From Flavobacterium sp. (lineage in GTDB: Bacteria > Bacteroidota > Bacteroidia > Flavobacteriales > Flavobacteriaceae), in assembly GCA_012837155.1 (NCBI GenBank), contig CP051546.1, forward strand, positions 405,474 to 469,473: 64,000 nucleotides of DNA, in the 5' to 3' direction. A model generated the notes under the pieces. It worked only from the letters and a program-made list of their open reading frames with translations. It did not search any database and was not told the origin of the DNA. Shown piece by piece: positions 9,779 through 18,641 of this stretch. The position numbers were made by a program, and so were the translations under genes. How positions within the stretch are numbered: position 1 is the first letter of the stretch; each line of letters starts with the position of its first letter.

Positions 9779-10714
9779 ATGAACATCCAACCATACATCG
9801 CGCAGCTTTTATACCGTTATCAATGTGTAACCCTTCCGGGTTTCGGTGCTTTCTTGACCGAAATTCAATCCGCACAATTAGTTGAAAGTTCTCATTCCTT
9901 TTTCCTCCAAAGAAAATGATTTCTTTTAATGCACATTTAAAAAATAACGATGGTTTATTAGCAAATCATATTGCTCAAGCCGAAAAAAACATCTTATGAA
10001 TATGCTATAAGTGCCATTCAATATGAGGTTTTCAACTGGAAAAAAGCACTTCAAGAAAACGGGATTTTCTCGATTAAAAACGTGGGGAATTTTTCGCTTA
10101 ACGCCGATAAAAATTTGATTTTCACTCCTTATGACCAAACGAATTATTTGACGAATTCTTTTGGATTAAGTGCCTTTGTTTCGCCAATGGTAAAAAGAGA
10201 ATTATTTGAACAAAAAACAGAAGCTCTTGAGGAAGATGAAGTAGTTGTTTTCGCACCTGAAAGAAAAAGTACAAGCGTGTATTTGAAATATGCCGCTGTT
10301 TTTGTTTTGGGATTAGGTTTAACTGGAGCTATTGGTTATCCTATTTATCAGCAACAAATTGCCGATGAAACTGTTATTGTTGAGCAATCCGTTCAAAAAC
10401 AAGTTCAGCATAAAATTCAAGAAGCCACTTTCTTTATAGAAAATCCAATTCCAGCCGTAACACTTACCGTTAAAGAGGAAAAAATGTCCTACCACATTAT
10501 GGCAGGTGCTTTTAGAGAAGAAAAAAATGCCGAAAGAGCATTCGAAAAACTTTCAAAGCAAGGCTATAAAGCAAGGCGAATTCCACAAAACAAATACGGA
10601 TTATTTCCTGTTCTCTACGGAAGTTATGCCACCTTGTCTGAAGCCGAAAAGGCAAAACAGGAAATTCAAAAAACAGTCAATCCTGATGCTTGGATTTTGA
10701 TTGAATCACTATAA
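9779..10714 (+). CDS. HU-CCDC81 and SPOR domain protein (two apparent frameshifts)
   Basis: The ATG at 9779 opens MNIQPYIAQLLYRYQCVTLPGFGAFLTE, a compact HU/CCDC81-like domain. A short T-run loss near 9903 and an extra A near 9985 break the frame; correcting both joins it to the ORF covering most of the gene. A single transmembrane helix (YLKYAAVFVLGLGLTGAIGYPI) follows at about two-fifths of the length. The C-terminal ~75 residues (YHIMAGAFREEKNAERAFEKL...PVLYGSYATLSEAEKA) are a SPOR peptidoglycan-binding domain. The layout suggests a cytoplasmic DNA- or protein-binding module linked to septal wall glycan. It is divergent from dprA and closed by a terminator. Confidence 0.85.
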
Positions 10715-10721
10715 AAAACGA

Positions 10722-10752
10722 AGCCCATTCCAATTTAAGAATGGGTTTTTTT
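10722..10752 (+). terminator. Rho-independent terminator after the SPOR gene
   Basis: The stem AAGCCCATTC / GAATGGGTTTT with an eight-base loop is followed by a T-run, directly after the stop. Confidence 0.85.
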
Positions 10753-11049
10753 AGTTTTCACTCCCTTAGTGTATTCTCTATTTTAAAGGCGTTCTAGACA
10801 ATCCGTTGATTTTGTTATATGCGAAATTTTTTAAAACACACCTCTTTTGACTCTAAATCTAACAGTCCTAATTCAAACTCTCCTTAAACATTCTTAACTC
10901 TTCCCAAGTAAATTTATCGCCGTATTTTTCTTTTAATGGCGAAATCGATTCTTCTTTGTAACCATAAAAGCTTCTGTCAGTTCCTGAATTTTATCTTCGG
11001 GCAAAACATCATTAATGCTTATTGTTTTTGCAATAATCAGTTTAGTTAA

Positions 11050-12229
11050 TACCATTGACTAATACAGTTTAGTCCAAAAAGGAGATGAAACGATATATTC
11101 AAATTCACAGGTTTGCTTGACAATTTCATTAGTTAGTTTTTTTCAACCTCATTCTCTATGAAAGAACTTACCTCTTCTAGTGATTTGTGCAGTTTCCAGT
11201 AAAAGCCCTTTTCATTCGCCACCATATTTTTCTGAGGGATTGAGTTCTGGTGAATATGGTGGGATAAAAAGTAACGCTATGTTATTTGGAATGGTAAGGG
11301 TCTTTGATTTGTGAAATGCACCATTATCTAAGATTATTATTTTAAATTCATCAGGTCTCTCTTTTGAAAATTCATTTAGGAATAGTTGAAAATTATTTGA
11401 ATTGCAATGGGGTAATTCCAATTCAAAATGATCTCCTGTAAATGGTGAATAAGCACCAAATAACCATGTGGCTTTGAATACTTGTTGAAAGACACATATC
11501 GGCTTAATTCCTTTTGCCGTTAAGGCTTTTCCGTTTCTAGTAACATCCCGAACCGACTTTCATCTTGACAATACAAGTTTATATTGTTTTAAATCCCCAT
11601 CCTTTTCGTTGTAGATGTTTTCACATTCTTTACTGAAATTTTTTTAAAATCCTCAACCTTAATTTGGTCTTTCTTAACATGAATTTTTCTTGCGGTCTTT
11701 ATTTTTGCCTTGAATTTTCTATAAACGTACCCTTTGAAAGTGCTGTAATTAGTTTGTTTCCCAAACTTTTCATCAACCAAGCTAACAGTTTCGACGTATC
11801 CAACAAACCCGTTTTCAGGATTAAACATCTGTTCTCTTAAAGCTTGCTCTTCTTCCAAAGTTATAACACTGGGCTTGTATCCTTTTTAGAATGTCTTGTC
11901 AGTAGTTCAATCCCTCCATTAATATAGAGGTCGCGCCACGACTGAATACTATTATGATTAACCCCTATGGCTTGAGCAACCTCTCTTTTAGAAATTCCAT
12001 TCAGTTCATTTTCTTTAAAAACAAGTAAAGCATGTACTCTCTTTGCAATCATGGGGTTGCTCTTTTTTTGATTTTTTTGAGCTCCGACAAGCTCTCCTTT
12101 ATTGTAAATATTTTTGGTGACGACATATATTTTCTTTCTTAAGCCAAATATACGATTTTTATATTTTAGTCCAATGTGAATAAAAAAAATGTTTCGAGTG
12201 TTTTGGACTATTTTATAAAATCAATGGTA
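11050..12229 (-). mobile_element. IS630-family insertion sequence in the helicase gene
   Basis: The ends read TACCATTGA...TTTAGTCCAAAA on the left and, as reverse complement, TACCATTGA...ATAGTCCAAAA on the right, giving imperfect terminal inverted repeats of about 30 bp. Length is about 1180 bp. TA/TAA flanks both ends, as expected for this TA-targeting family. Removing the element rejoins the helicase reading frame at GHL-TKL. Confidence 0.8.
11133..12126 (-). pseudogene. IS630-family transposase, several frameshifts
   Basis: Reading on the minus strand from an ATG at 12126 (MSSPKIFTIKESLSELKK) the protein has an N-terminal helix-turn-helix (GISKREVAQAIGVNHNSIQSW). The DDE catalytic core appears as LYCQDESRFG, then ILDNGAFHKSK and IPPYSPELNPSEK, with a stop at 11133. 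At least four single-base shifts break the frame: near 12055, 11870, 11525 and 11185. They may be sequencing errors, as elsewhere in this window, or genuine decay. The family call rests on the LDNGAFHK and PPYSPELNP motifs. Confidence 0.82.
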
Positions 12230-14372
12230 TAAATGCCCAAGAATGGTTTCTGGAGTAAACTTTCTAATAGCTGCAATTTCTTTAATGGTGTGCTTTTCGA
12301 GCCACAATTCGTATGTTTCCTGAACAGTAGATTTTTTGGGTTCTTTAATTGCTTTTTTCTTTGAAGTGTATCTTTCCAAGTCAACTTCGTCTTCGATTAA
12401 AGTTACATTTACAGACTTAAAGTCTTCTTGAATTGTTTTTAATTTATTGATTTTATAGTGTTTAAATTTCCATCCGAAGTCAGCTTTTCTTTAGAGATTT
12501 CCTCTCCCTTTGCAACGGTTTCTATCAATAATTTGGCTTTCATTAATCGCAAAACCGTCTTGATTTGTAGTTCTTCGAGTACAACCAATTCATCATAAAA
12601 TGTTTTTACTTTTTTGATGCGTTTTACTTCTTCCATTTCCAAAGGATTTCGTGAACCAAGTTATCCATCGGTAATAAAAAATAATTGAATGCTGCTTGAA
12701 TTCTTTCGGAAATGTGATTTAAATCGGCGGTTTCCTCTGCAAAAAGTTTATTCAATTGAGAGATAAATTTTCGGGATGGTTCCAATAATGATTCTATGAC
12801 TTCGGTTTGTTTTCGTGCCCAAACAGCGTGTTTTGATTTCTCTGAACTCTCCCCTTTTTCATCATAACTAAACTTATGATTACGCCATTCTTGTGCCAAA
12901 TCACTCCAATCGAAGGTGTTGATCAAATAGTTATGGATGAAATTTTTGGTTTCGAAATGCAAAGCATTTTTCAGAAACTCATCCGACGCTTTATTCAAGG
13001 AATAATCCATCACATCCTGATCATTCGAAATACCATTCATCTGTAACGGAGAAAGCAAAATTAAGCCGTTTAACGAACGCAAACGCGACAAGGCAACATA
13101 GGCTTGTCCGGGAAGAAAAACCTGCGAAACATCAAGCACTGCCTTGTCAAAAGTTAATCCTTGGCTTTTATGAACCGTAATTGCCCAAGCTAATTTTATA
13201 GGATAATGAACAAATGTTCCCAGCACTTCCTCCTCGATTTCTTTGGTATTTTCGTCCACTTTATAGCGGATATTTTGCCATTCATATCTTTCGACTTCGA
13301 TAGTTTTATTTTCTTCTGGAAAATGAACCAAAATTTCCTGACTCGAAAGTGATTTTACAAAGCCCATTTTGCCGTTGAAATACTTTTTATCAAAAGACAA
13401 ATCGTTTTTCACAAACATAACTTGCGCTCCAACTTTAAGCTTTAAATTTTCTTCGATGGGATATATTTTATCTGGAAAATCGTCTACAATTTCGGGCTTG
13501 TAGATTACCAATTTTCCATCCAAATCCTCCAAAGCTTGAGCATTCATTGCATCAGCTTTGGCATTGTGGGTTGTTAAAGTAATGTACCCTTTATTGGTCT
13601 TCAAATCAAAATCAGGTTTTACATATTGATTCAACATTTGAATATCTGCCGCAGAAATTTGGTTGTTCCTCAAATTATTCAAAATCGAAATAAACGCATC
13701 TTCGGTTTGACGAAAAATCTTGGACAATTCGATATATAAAGGTGGATTTTGCTGCACAACCTGCGAGTGAAAAAAGAATTTTCCCTTATAATAAGTTCGC
13801 AATGTTCGCCACTCCTCATCCCGAATTACAGGAGGTAATTGCAATAAATCGCCAATAAAAAGCACTTGAACCCCGCCAAAAGGGCTGCTCTTTTTGCGAA
13901 CGGTTTGCATCATAAAATCCATTGCATCCAATAAATCAGCGCGAAGCATACTCACTTCATCAATAATAAGCAATTCCATGTTTCGGATAACCGCCTTCTT
14001 TAAACCACTCATTTTGAAGTGTCTCCGCAAGGTGGCTTTGGTTTCAAATTTGGTGTTTTCAGAAAAATGTGGCGAGGAATTATCCGGAATAAATCCGCCG
14101 AAAGGCAATTGAAACATGGAGTGAATTGTAACTCCGCCAGCATTTAACGCCGCAATTCCCGTTGGCGCAACCACAACAGTATTCTTGTGAGTAGTTTGAA
14201 TAATTTCGCGCAAAAGCGTCGTTTTTCCTGTCCCTGCCTTTCCTGTTAGAAAAATGGAACGATGGGTTTGATTGATGAATCTTAGTGTATAAACGGCGGC
14301 TTCAGAAACAGTTTGCATTTGGCTTATAAATTTTATAGGCTAAAAATATAGCTTTTTCACTAGATACAACAA

Positions 14373-14402
14373 AAAATGCCTCCAAAAAAGAAGGCATTTT
14401 TA
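14373..14402. terminator. Hairpin between the helicase and ompH-like genes
   Basis: AAAATGCCT / AGGCATTTT with a ten-base A/G-rich loop, T-rich on one side and A-rich on the other. It lies just 3' of the minus-strand OmpH-like gene and would terminate it. Confidence 0.75.
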
Positions 14403-14422
14403 TCGAGTTGGTTGCGAAAAAA

Positions 14423-14977
14423 TTATTTTTTTGCTTCCTCAGTTTTTTCAGATGATTTGTATTTGTCGTTTAACGCTTTGATCACTTCTTTTGTGATGTC
14501 ATATTTATCCTCTGCATATAAAATGCTTTCCGCATCGCCAGTTCCGTAGATATAGGCATATCCTTTTTCTTTACCGTAAACTTTGATAAACTTTTTAACT
14601 CCGCTAATTAAAGAATCTCTTTCTATAGCTCCTTCTTGTTGCAATTGCTGAGAAAGTGCTTGTTGTGCTTGCCCTAATTGTTGTTCTCTTTTTTGCAATT
14701 CAGCTCCCTTTTGTTGTGCCCAAGCTTGTCCATTTGCCTGTGCTTGCGCCTGAAAATTACTGGCCTCTTGTTTAAATCTTTCGATTTCTGCTTCTAACTG
14801 CCTTCCTTTTTCTTCCGCTTTAGCCTTATACTTTGCTTCAAAATCTTTTGCTTCAGTATATTCTTTCATCAAAACTGATGTGTCTACATAAGCTGTTTTT
14901 ACTTCTTTAACTTCTGCTGTTTTATTACACGAAACAATTGAAATCGAAAGTGCGATAATTAGTAATGCTTTTTTCAT
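14423..14977 (-). CDS. OmpH/Skp-family periplasmic chaperone-like protein
   Basis: A 184-residue secreted protein with a lipoprotein-like signal (LSISIVSCNK). A long, highly charged coiled coil rich in Gln, Glu and Ala (residues ~45-120) is flanked by short strands (VKTAYVDTSVLMKEY and GYAYIYGTGDAESILYAEDKYDITKEVIKAL). This is the Skp/OmpH layout. Skp holds unfolded outer-membrane proteins, but the lipid anchor suggests a membrane-attached version. It stands alone with its own terminator. Confidence 0.85.
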   Translation of the reverse strand: MKKALLIIALSISIVSCNKTAEVKEVKTAYVDTSVLMKEYTEAKDFEAKYKAKAEEKGRQLEAEIERFKQEASNFQAQAQANGQAWAQQKGAELQKREQQLGQAQQALSQQLQQEGAIERDSLISGVKKFIKVYGKEKGYAYIYGTGDAESILYAEDKYDITKEVIKALNDKYKSSEKTEEAKK

Positions 14978-15218
14978 TTTAAGTTTTTCTGTTTTTTAGT
15001 ATTGTTACAAAAATATAAAAAAATAAATAGCATTGGAACAAAGTTTGAAAAATGCTAATTATTTGTAGCATAGTTTTTTGTTATTAATATTTTTAAATTG
15101 ATAATTTATTTTTATAAAAACCTGCTTTCATAGCTTTGAAATAAACGTTTTTAATAAACTTTCTACATTAACCTTCTTTAATCACGAAAAATGTGCTTAA
15201 AAGTGCTTAAAATCAATT

Positions 15219-16067
15219 TTAGCTGTTTTTAATAATATAAATGTGCGAAGAATATTCAAAAGTTCTTCTCGCTTTCCAGTTGGATTCTAATCCGAGGAAA
15301 AACGCTTTAATAAAATTCATTTTCCCGGATTTATACTTTTCAGAAAGTAAAGAGACGTAAAAAGAGTCAAATTTCATTGGCAAGACTTTTTTCAATTTCA
15401 TTTCTTCCTTTTCGAAAAGTAATTTTATGGCCGTTTTCGAAAAATGCCAAAAATGGATTGGCACATCATAAGCTGCCCAAAATCTCCCATAATATTTTGC
15501 GTCGAAAGATTTGAAATTGGGCACGGCAATAATTAATGTTCCCGTTGGTTTCAACAATCTTTTCAATTCTTTAATTTGCTTATCTAAATCTGGAACGTGC
15601 TCCAATACATGCCACATAGAAATTACATCAAAAGAATCGTTTTCTAATTCACTAGTTTTTTCAACGAATGAAACTCCTTTATTTATCGCAATTGCTTTAG
15701 CTTTTTCACTTGGTTCTACTCCCGTTATTTGCCAACCATCTGTTTTTGCTACTAACAAAAAGTCTCCCGTTCCAGCTCCAATATCTAATAGTTGTCCTTT
15801 ATTGGGTTGAAGCGAATTTATTAAATGGAGTTTGTTCTTTAAGGCAATGCTTTTTATAAAATGATACAATTTTTCAAATAAAGAACGTTTATTGTCAGTA
15901 TGCGAAATATAATCTTCGCTTTCATAATATTTACCCAAATTTTCTAAACTAGGTTGTGGATGTGTAATTAACATGTCTAGAATTTCGTCGTGATATAGGT
16001 CGAAAGTTTCTTGAGAAACAGAATAATCCTTTACAGTAAGAAAATGTTTTTTGTTTGAAATATCCAT
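15219..16067 (-). CDS. Class I SAM-dependent methyltransferase
   Basis: A 282-residue protein with the SAM-binding motif LLDIGAGTGDFLLVAK near residue 92, an acidic ribose-binding residue in ITGVEPSEKA, and the VISMWHVLEHVPD / LKPTGTLIIAVPNFKS blocks. The N-terminal NYYES-type segment (LGKYYESEDYISHTD) is common in polysaccharide- or quinone-related methyltransferases. The substrate cannot be read from sequence. It lies downstream of mnmG on the same strand, separated by a parS-like site and an inverted repeat. Confidence 0.82.
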   Translation of the reverse strand: MDISNKKHFLTVKDYSVSQETFDLYHDEILDMLITHPQPSLENLGKYYESEDYISHTDNKRSLFEKLYHFIKSIALKNKLHLINSLQPNKGQLLDIGAGTGDFLLVAKTDGWQITGVEPSEKAKAIAINKGVSFVEKTSELENDSFDVISMWHVLEHVPDLDKQIKELKRLLKPTGTLIIAVPNFKSFDAKYYGRFWAAYDVPIHFWHFSKTAIKLLFEKEEMKLKKVLPMKFDSFYVSLLSEKYKSGKMNFIKAFFLGLESNWKARRTFEYSSHIYIIKNS

Positions 16068-16121
16068 TTATTTATTTTATTCTTTTTTAAAATCCTCAAT
16101 AATATCAAGCCTTCGCAAAGT

Positions 16122-16137
16122 AGTTTCACGTGGAACA
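16122..16137. promoter_or_regulatory. parS-like ParB binding site 1 (downstream of mnmG)
   Basis: AGTTTCACGTGGAACA matches the 16-bp parS consensus TGTTNCACGTGAAACA (reverse complement) at all but one end position. It is one of three sites around mnmG. Confidence 0.7.
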
Positions 16138-16154
16138 AAATGATTTAAGATTGT

Positions 16155-16202
16155 AGATTAACGATTTTTGATTGCAGATTTAAATCAAAAATCGTTAATC
16201 AT
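16155..16202. repeat. Inverted repeat downstream of mnmG
   Basis: GATTAACGATTTTTGATT and its complement AATCAAAAATCGTTAATC are separated by about eight bases. It lies between the mnmG stop and the methyltransferase and may act as a terminator or mRNA-end hairpin, although it lacks a clear T-run. Confidence 0.6.
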
Positions 16203-16221
16203 ATACCTGCAATCATAAATC

Positions 16222-18094
16222 TTATCTTCCCATATAAATTAACAACACCGAAACATCACTTGGCGAAACGCCACTAATTCTTGATGCTTGAGAAATCGTT
16301 ACTGGACGAATTTTGCTCAATTTTTGTTTGGCTTCAATCGACATCGATTTAATTTTATTATAATCGAAATTTTCTGGAATTTTTACATCTTCCAGTCGTG
16401 TGGTTTTATCAGCATTATTTCTTTCCTTTTCAATATATCCTGAATATTTTACTTGTATCTCGGCTTGCTCTAATATTTCTTGATCTAAATCATTTTCTGT
16501 AATGTAAGCAGCCACCTTTTCGAATTTAATAATGTCTGCCAAATCAATTTGTGGACGAGAGAAAACTTTAAAACATTTTATCTCCTTGCGACAGCAAGGC
16601 CGTGCCTTTTGACTCCAAAACAGGATTTGCCTCAGCAACCGAAACACTTGTTTCTCTAAAAAAAGCAACCATTTTTTCGGATTCGTTCAATTTATGCTCC
16701 ATTCTACGCAAACGTTTCTCCGAAGCCAACCCAATTTCATAAGCCATAGGCGTCAATCTAAAATCAGCATTATCCTGACGCAATAAAGTTCTAAATTCGG
16801 CACGAGAAGTAAACATTCGGTATGGCTCTTCGGTTCCTTTAGTAATTAAATCATCTATTAAAACCCCAATATAAGCTTCATCTCGTTTTAAAATAAGTGG
16901 TGCTTTCTCCTGAACTTTTAACGCCGCATTAATGCCCGCCATCAATCCTTGAGAGGCTGCCTCTTCATATCCAGTAGTCCCATTTATTTGCCCAGCAAAA
17001 TACAATCCTTCGACTAATTTAGTTTCTAAGGTGTGCTTTAATTGTGTTGGAGGAAAATAATCATATTCGATTGCATATCCTGGACGAAAAAACTTGACTT
17101 TTTCAAATCCAACAACAGATCGCAATGCTTTAAACTGAATGTCTTCAGGAAGCGAAGTCGAAAAGCCGTTCACGTATACTTCACAAGTATTCCATCCTTC
17201 TGGTTCTACAAATAATTGATGTCTTTCTTTATCAGCAAAACGATTTATTTTATCTTCAATAGACGGGCAATACCGTGGGCCAATGCTTTTAATTCGTCCA
17301 TTAAACATTGGTGAACGATCGAAACCCTCTCGTAAAATTGTATGCACCTCAAGCGAAGTATACGTCATGTGACAGGATTTTTGATAAACCAAAGGCTTAG
17401 TAACGTCAGAATATGAAAATTTATCTGGTTTAGCATCTCCTTTTTCCTCATTCATTTTAGAATAATCCAAAGAACGCCCATCGACTCTAGGAGGTGTCCC
17501 CGTTTTCATTCTTCCTGCCTGAAAACCCACATTAATTAAATCCTCGGTAATTCCATAAGCGGCACTTTCTCCTGCTCTTCCTCCTCCAAATTGCTTTTCT
17601 CCAATATGAATCAATCCGTTCAAAAAAGTTCCATTTGTCAAGACAACTGATTTTGCCTTAATTTCAACTCCAAGCGAAGTTCGAATCCCTTTTACTTTTC
17701 CGTTTTCAATAATCAAACCCCCAACCATTTCCTGATAAAAATCTAAATTTGGAGTTCTTTCTAACATCAATCGCCATTCTTCGGCAAAACGCATTCGATC
17801 ACTTTGCACTCTTGGCGACCACATTGCCGGCCCTTTAGATTTATTAAGCATCTTAAACTGAATCGCGGTATTATCCGAAACAATTCCCGAATAACCACCA
17901 AGAGCATCAATCTCACGTACAATTTGTCCCTTTGCAATTCCTCCCATGGCAGGATTACACGACATTTGCGCAATGTTTTGCAAACTCATTGTAACCAACA
18001 AAGTTTTAGAACCTAGGTTAGCGGCAGCTGCCGCCGCCTCTGAACCTGCATGACCAGCGCCAACAACAATTACATCATATTCTTCTAAAAACAT
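16222..18094 (-). CDS. mnmG: tRNA uridine-5-carboxymethylaminomethyl modification enzyme MnmG/GidA (one frameshift)
   Basis: An FAD enzyme that works with MnmE to modify U34 of certain tRNAs. The N-terminal dinucleotide-binding motif VGAGHAGSEAAAAAANLG is at residues ~12-29, and GGIAKGQIVREIDALGG and the GidA signature GPRYCPSIEDKI are present. The frame breaks in a T4 run near 16573. With one T removed the protein continues FKVFSRPQIDL to a C-terminal helical domain ending SDVSVLLIYMGR, giving 623 residues, the normal size. It is bracketed by parS-like sites, as is common near replication origins. Confidence 0.95.
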
Positions 18095-18168
18095 TTGATT
18101 TTTGATTTTTGATTAAAATTTTTTTGATTTCAGAATTGCCTCAAAACAAAAATTTCGCTTAAACCATT

Positions 18169-18184
18169 TGTTCCACGTGAAACA
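18169..18184. promoter_or_regulatory. parS-like ParB binding site 2 (upstream of mnmG)
   Basis: TGTTCCACGTGAAACA is a perfect match to the parS consensus TGTTNCACGTGAAACA, in the gap between mnmG and ybeY. Confidence 0.85.
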
Positions 18185-18221
18185 TCTTGAACTCATAAAT
18201 TAGAACTTATGGACTTGTCGC

Positions 18222-18641
18222 TTATTGTTCCACGTGAAACATTTGCAGCTTTTCATCCTCTTTTTTCCTCATCACTAGCTCGTCGCTCGCTGTCTTATCC
18301 TTATAACCACAGTAATGAAGCACACCATGAACTATAACTCTTTTCAATTCCTCACTAAAAGAAACGCCAAAATCAGCAGCGTTATCCCTTACTCTTTCTA
18401 CAGAAATAAAAACATCTCCGCTTATTTCGTTTCCAAGACTGTAATCGAAACTGATAATGTCTGTCAAAGTATCGTGTCCCAGGTGTTCTAAATTAATTTT
18501 ATGCAAATAATCATCATCGCAAAATATATAGCTTATTTCTCCTTCTTTCTTGTTTTCTGACAAGATGACTTTCGACAACCAATTTGCAACAGCCTCTTCG
18601 TTATCGAGAGTAAAATCCGTTTCGTAATTAAAATCTATCAT
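18222..18641 (-). CDS. ybeY: Endoribonuclease YbeY (rRNA maturation factor)
   Basis: A 139-residue metal-dependent RNase needed for 16S rRNA 3'-end maturation and ribosome quality control. The signature is RVIVHGVLHYCGYKD near residues 106-120: the first two ligand histidines (HxxxH) are present, but the third ligand position is Asp rather than the usual His. The middle block (DTLTDIISFDY, GDVFISVERV) is typical. The C-terminus MFHVEQ is encoded by a parS-like site lying inside the gene. Its start overlaps the stop of the upstream DUF4175 gene by 14 bases, suggesting co-translation. Confidence 0.92.
   Translation of the reverse strand: MIDFNYETDFTLDNEEAVANWLSKVILSENKKEGEISYIFCDDDYLHKINLEHLGHDTLTDIISFDYSLGNEISGDVFISVERVRDNAADFGVSFSEELKRVIVHGVLHYCGYKDKTASDELVMRKKEDEKLQMFHVEQ
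18226..18241. promoter_or_regulatory. parS-like ParB binding site 3 (inside the ybeY 3' end)
   Basis: A second perfect TGTTCCACGTGAAACA, 57 bases from site 2. It overlaps the last codons of ybeY. Confidence 0.85.

Larger units (their letters stand above)
10868..14318 (-). pseudogene. PIF1-type helicase with C-terminal helix-turn-helix region, interrupted by an IS630 element
   Basis: A superfamily 1B DNA helicase. The N-terminal part has Walker A GKAGTGKTTLLREI, IDEVSMLRADLLDAMD, GDLLQLPPV and the C-terminal motif AWAITVHKSQGLTFDKAVLDV...YVALSR. The frame breaks near 12650 and 12466 (one missing A each), then continues through a region ending in a winged-helix-like HTIKEIAAIRKFTPETILGHL. At that point an IS630-family element (11050-12229) is inserted. 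The C-terminus resumes beyond it (TKLIIAKTISINDVLPEDKI, one more indel) and ends KEKYGDKFTWEELRMFKESLN. Rejoining gives one coherent protein. The helicase core may still be made without the last ~65 residues. Confidence 0.85.
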
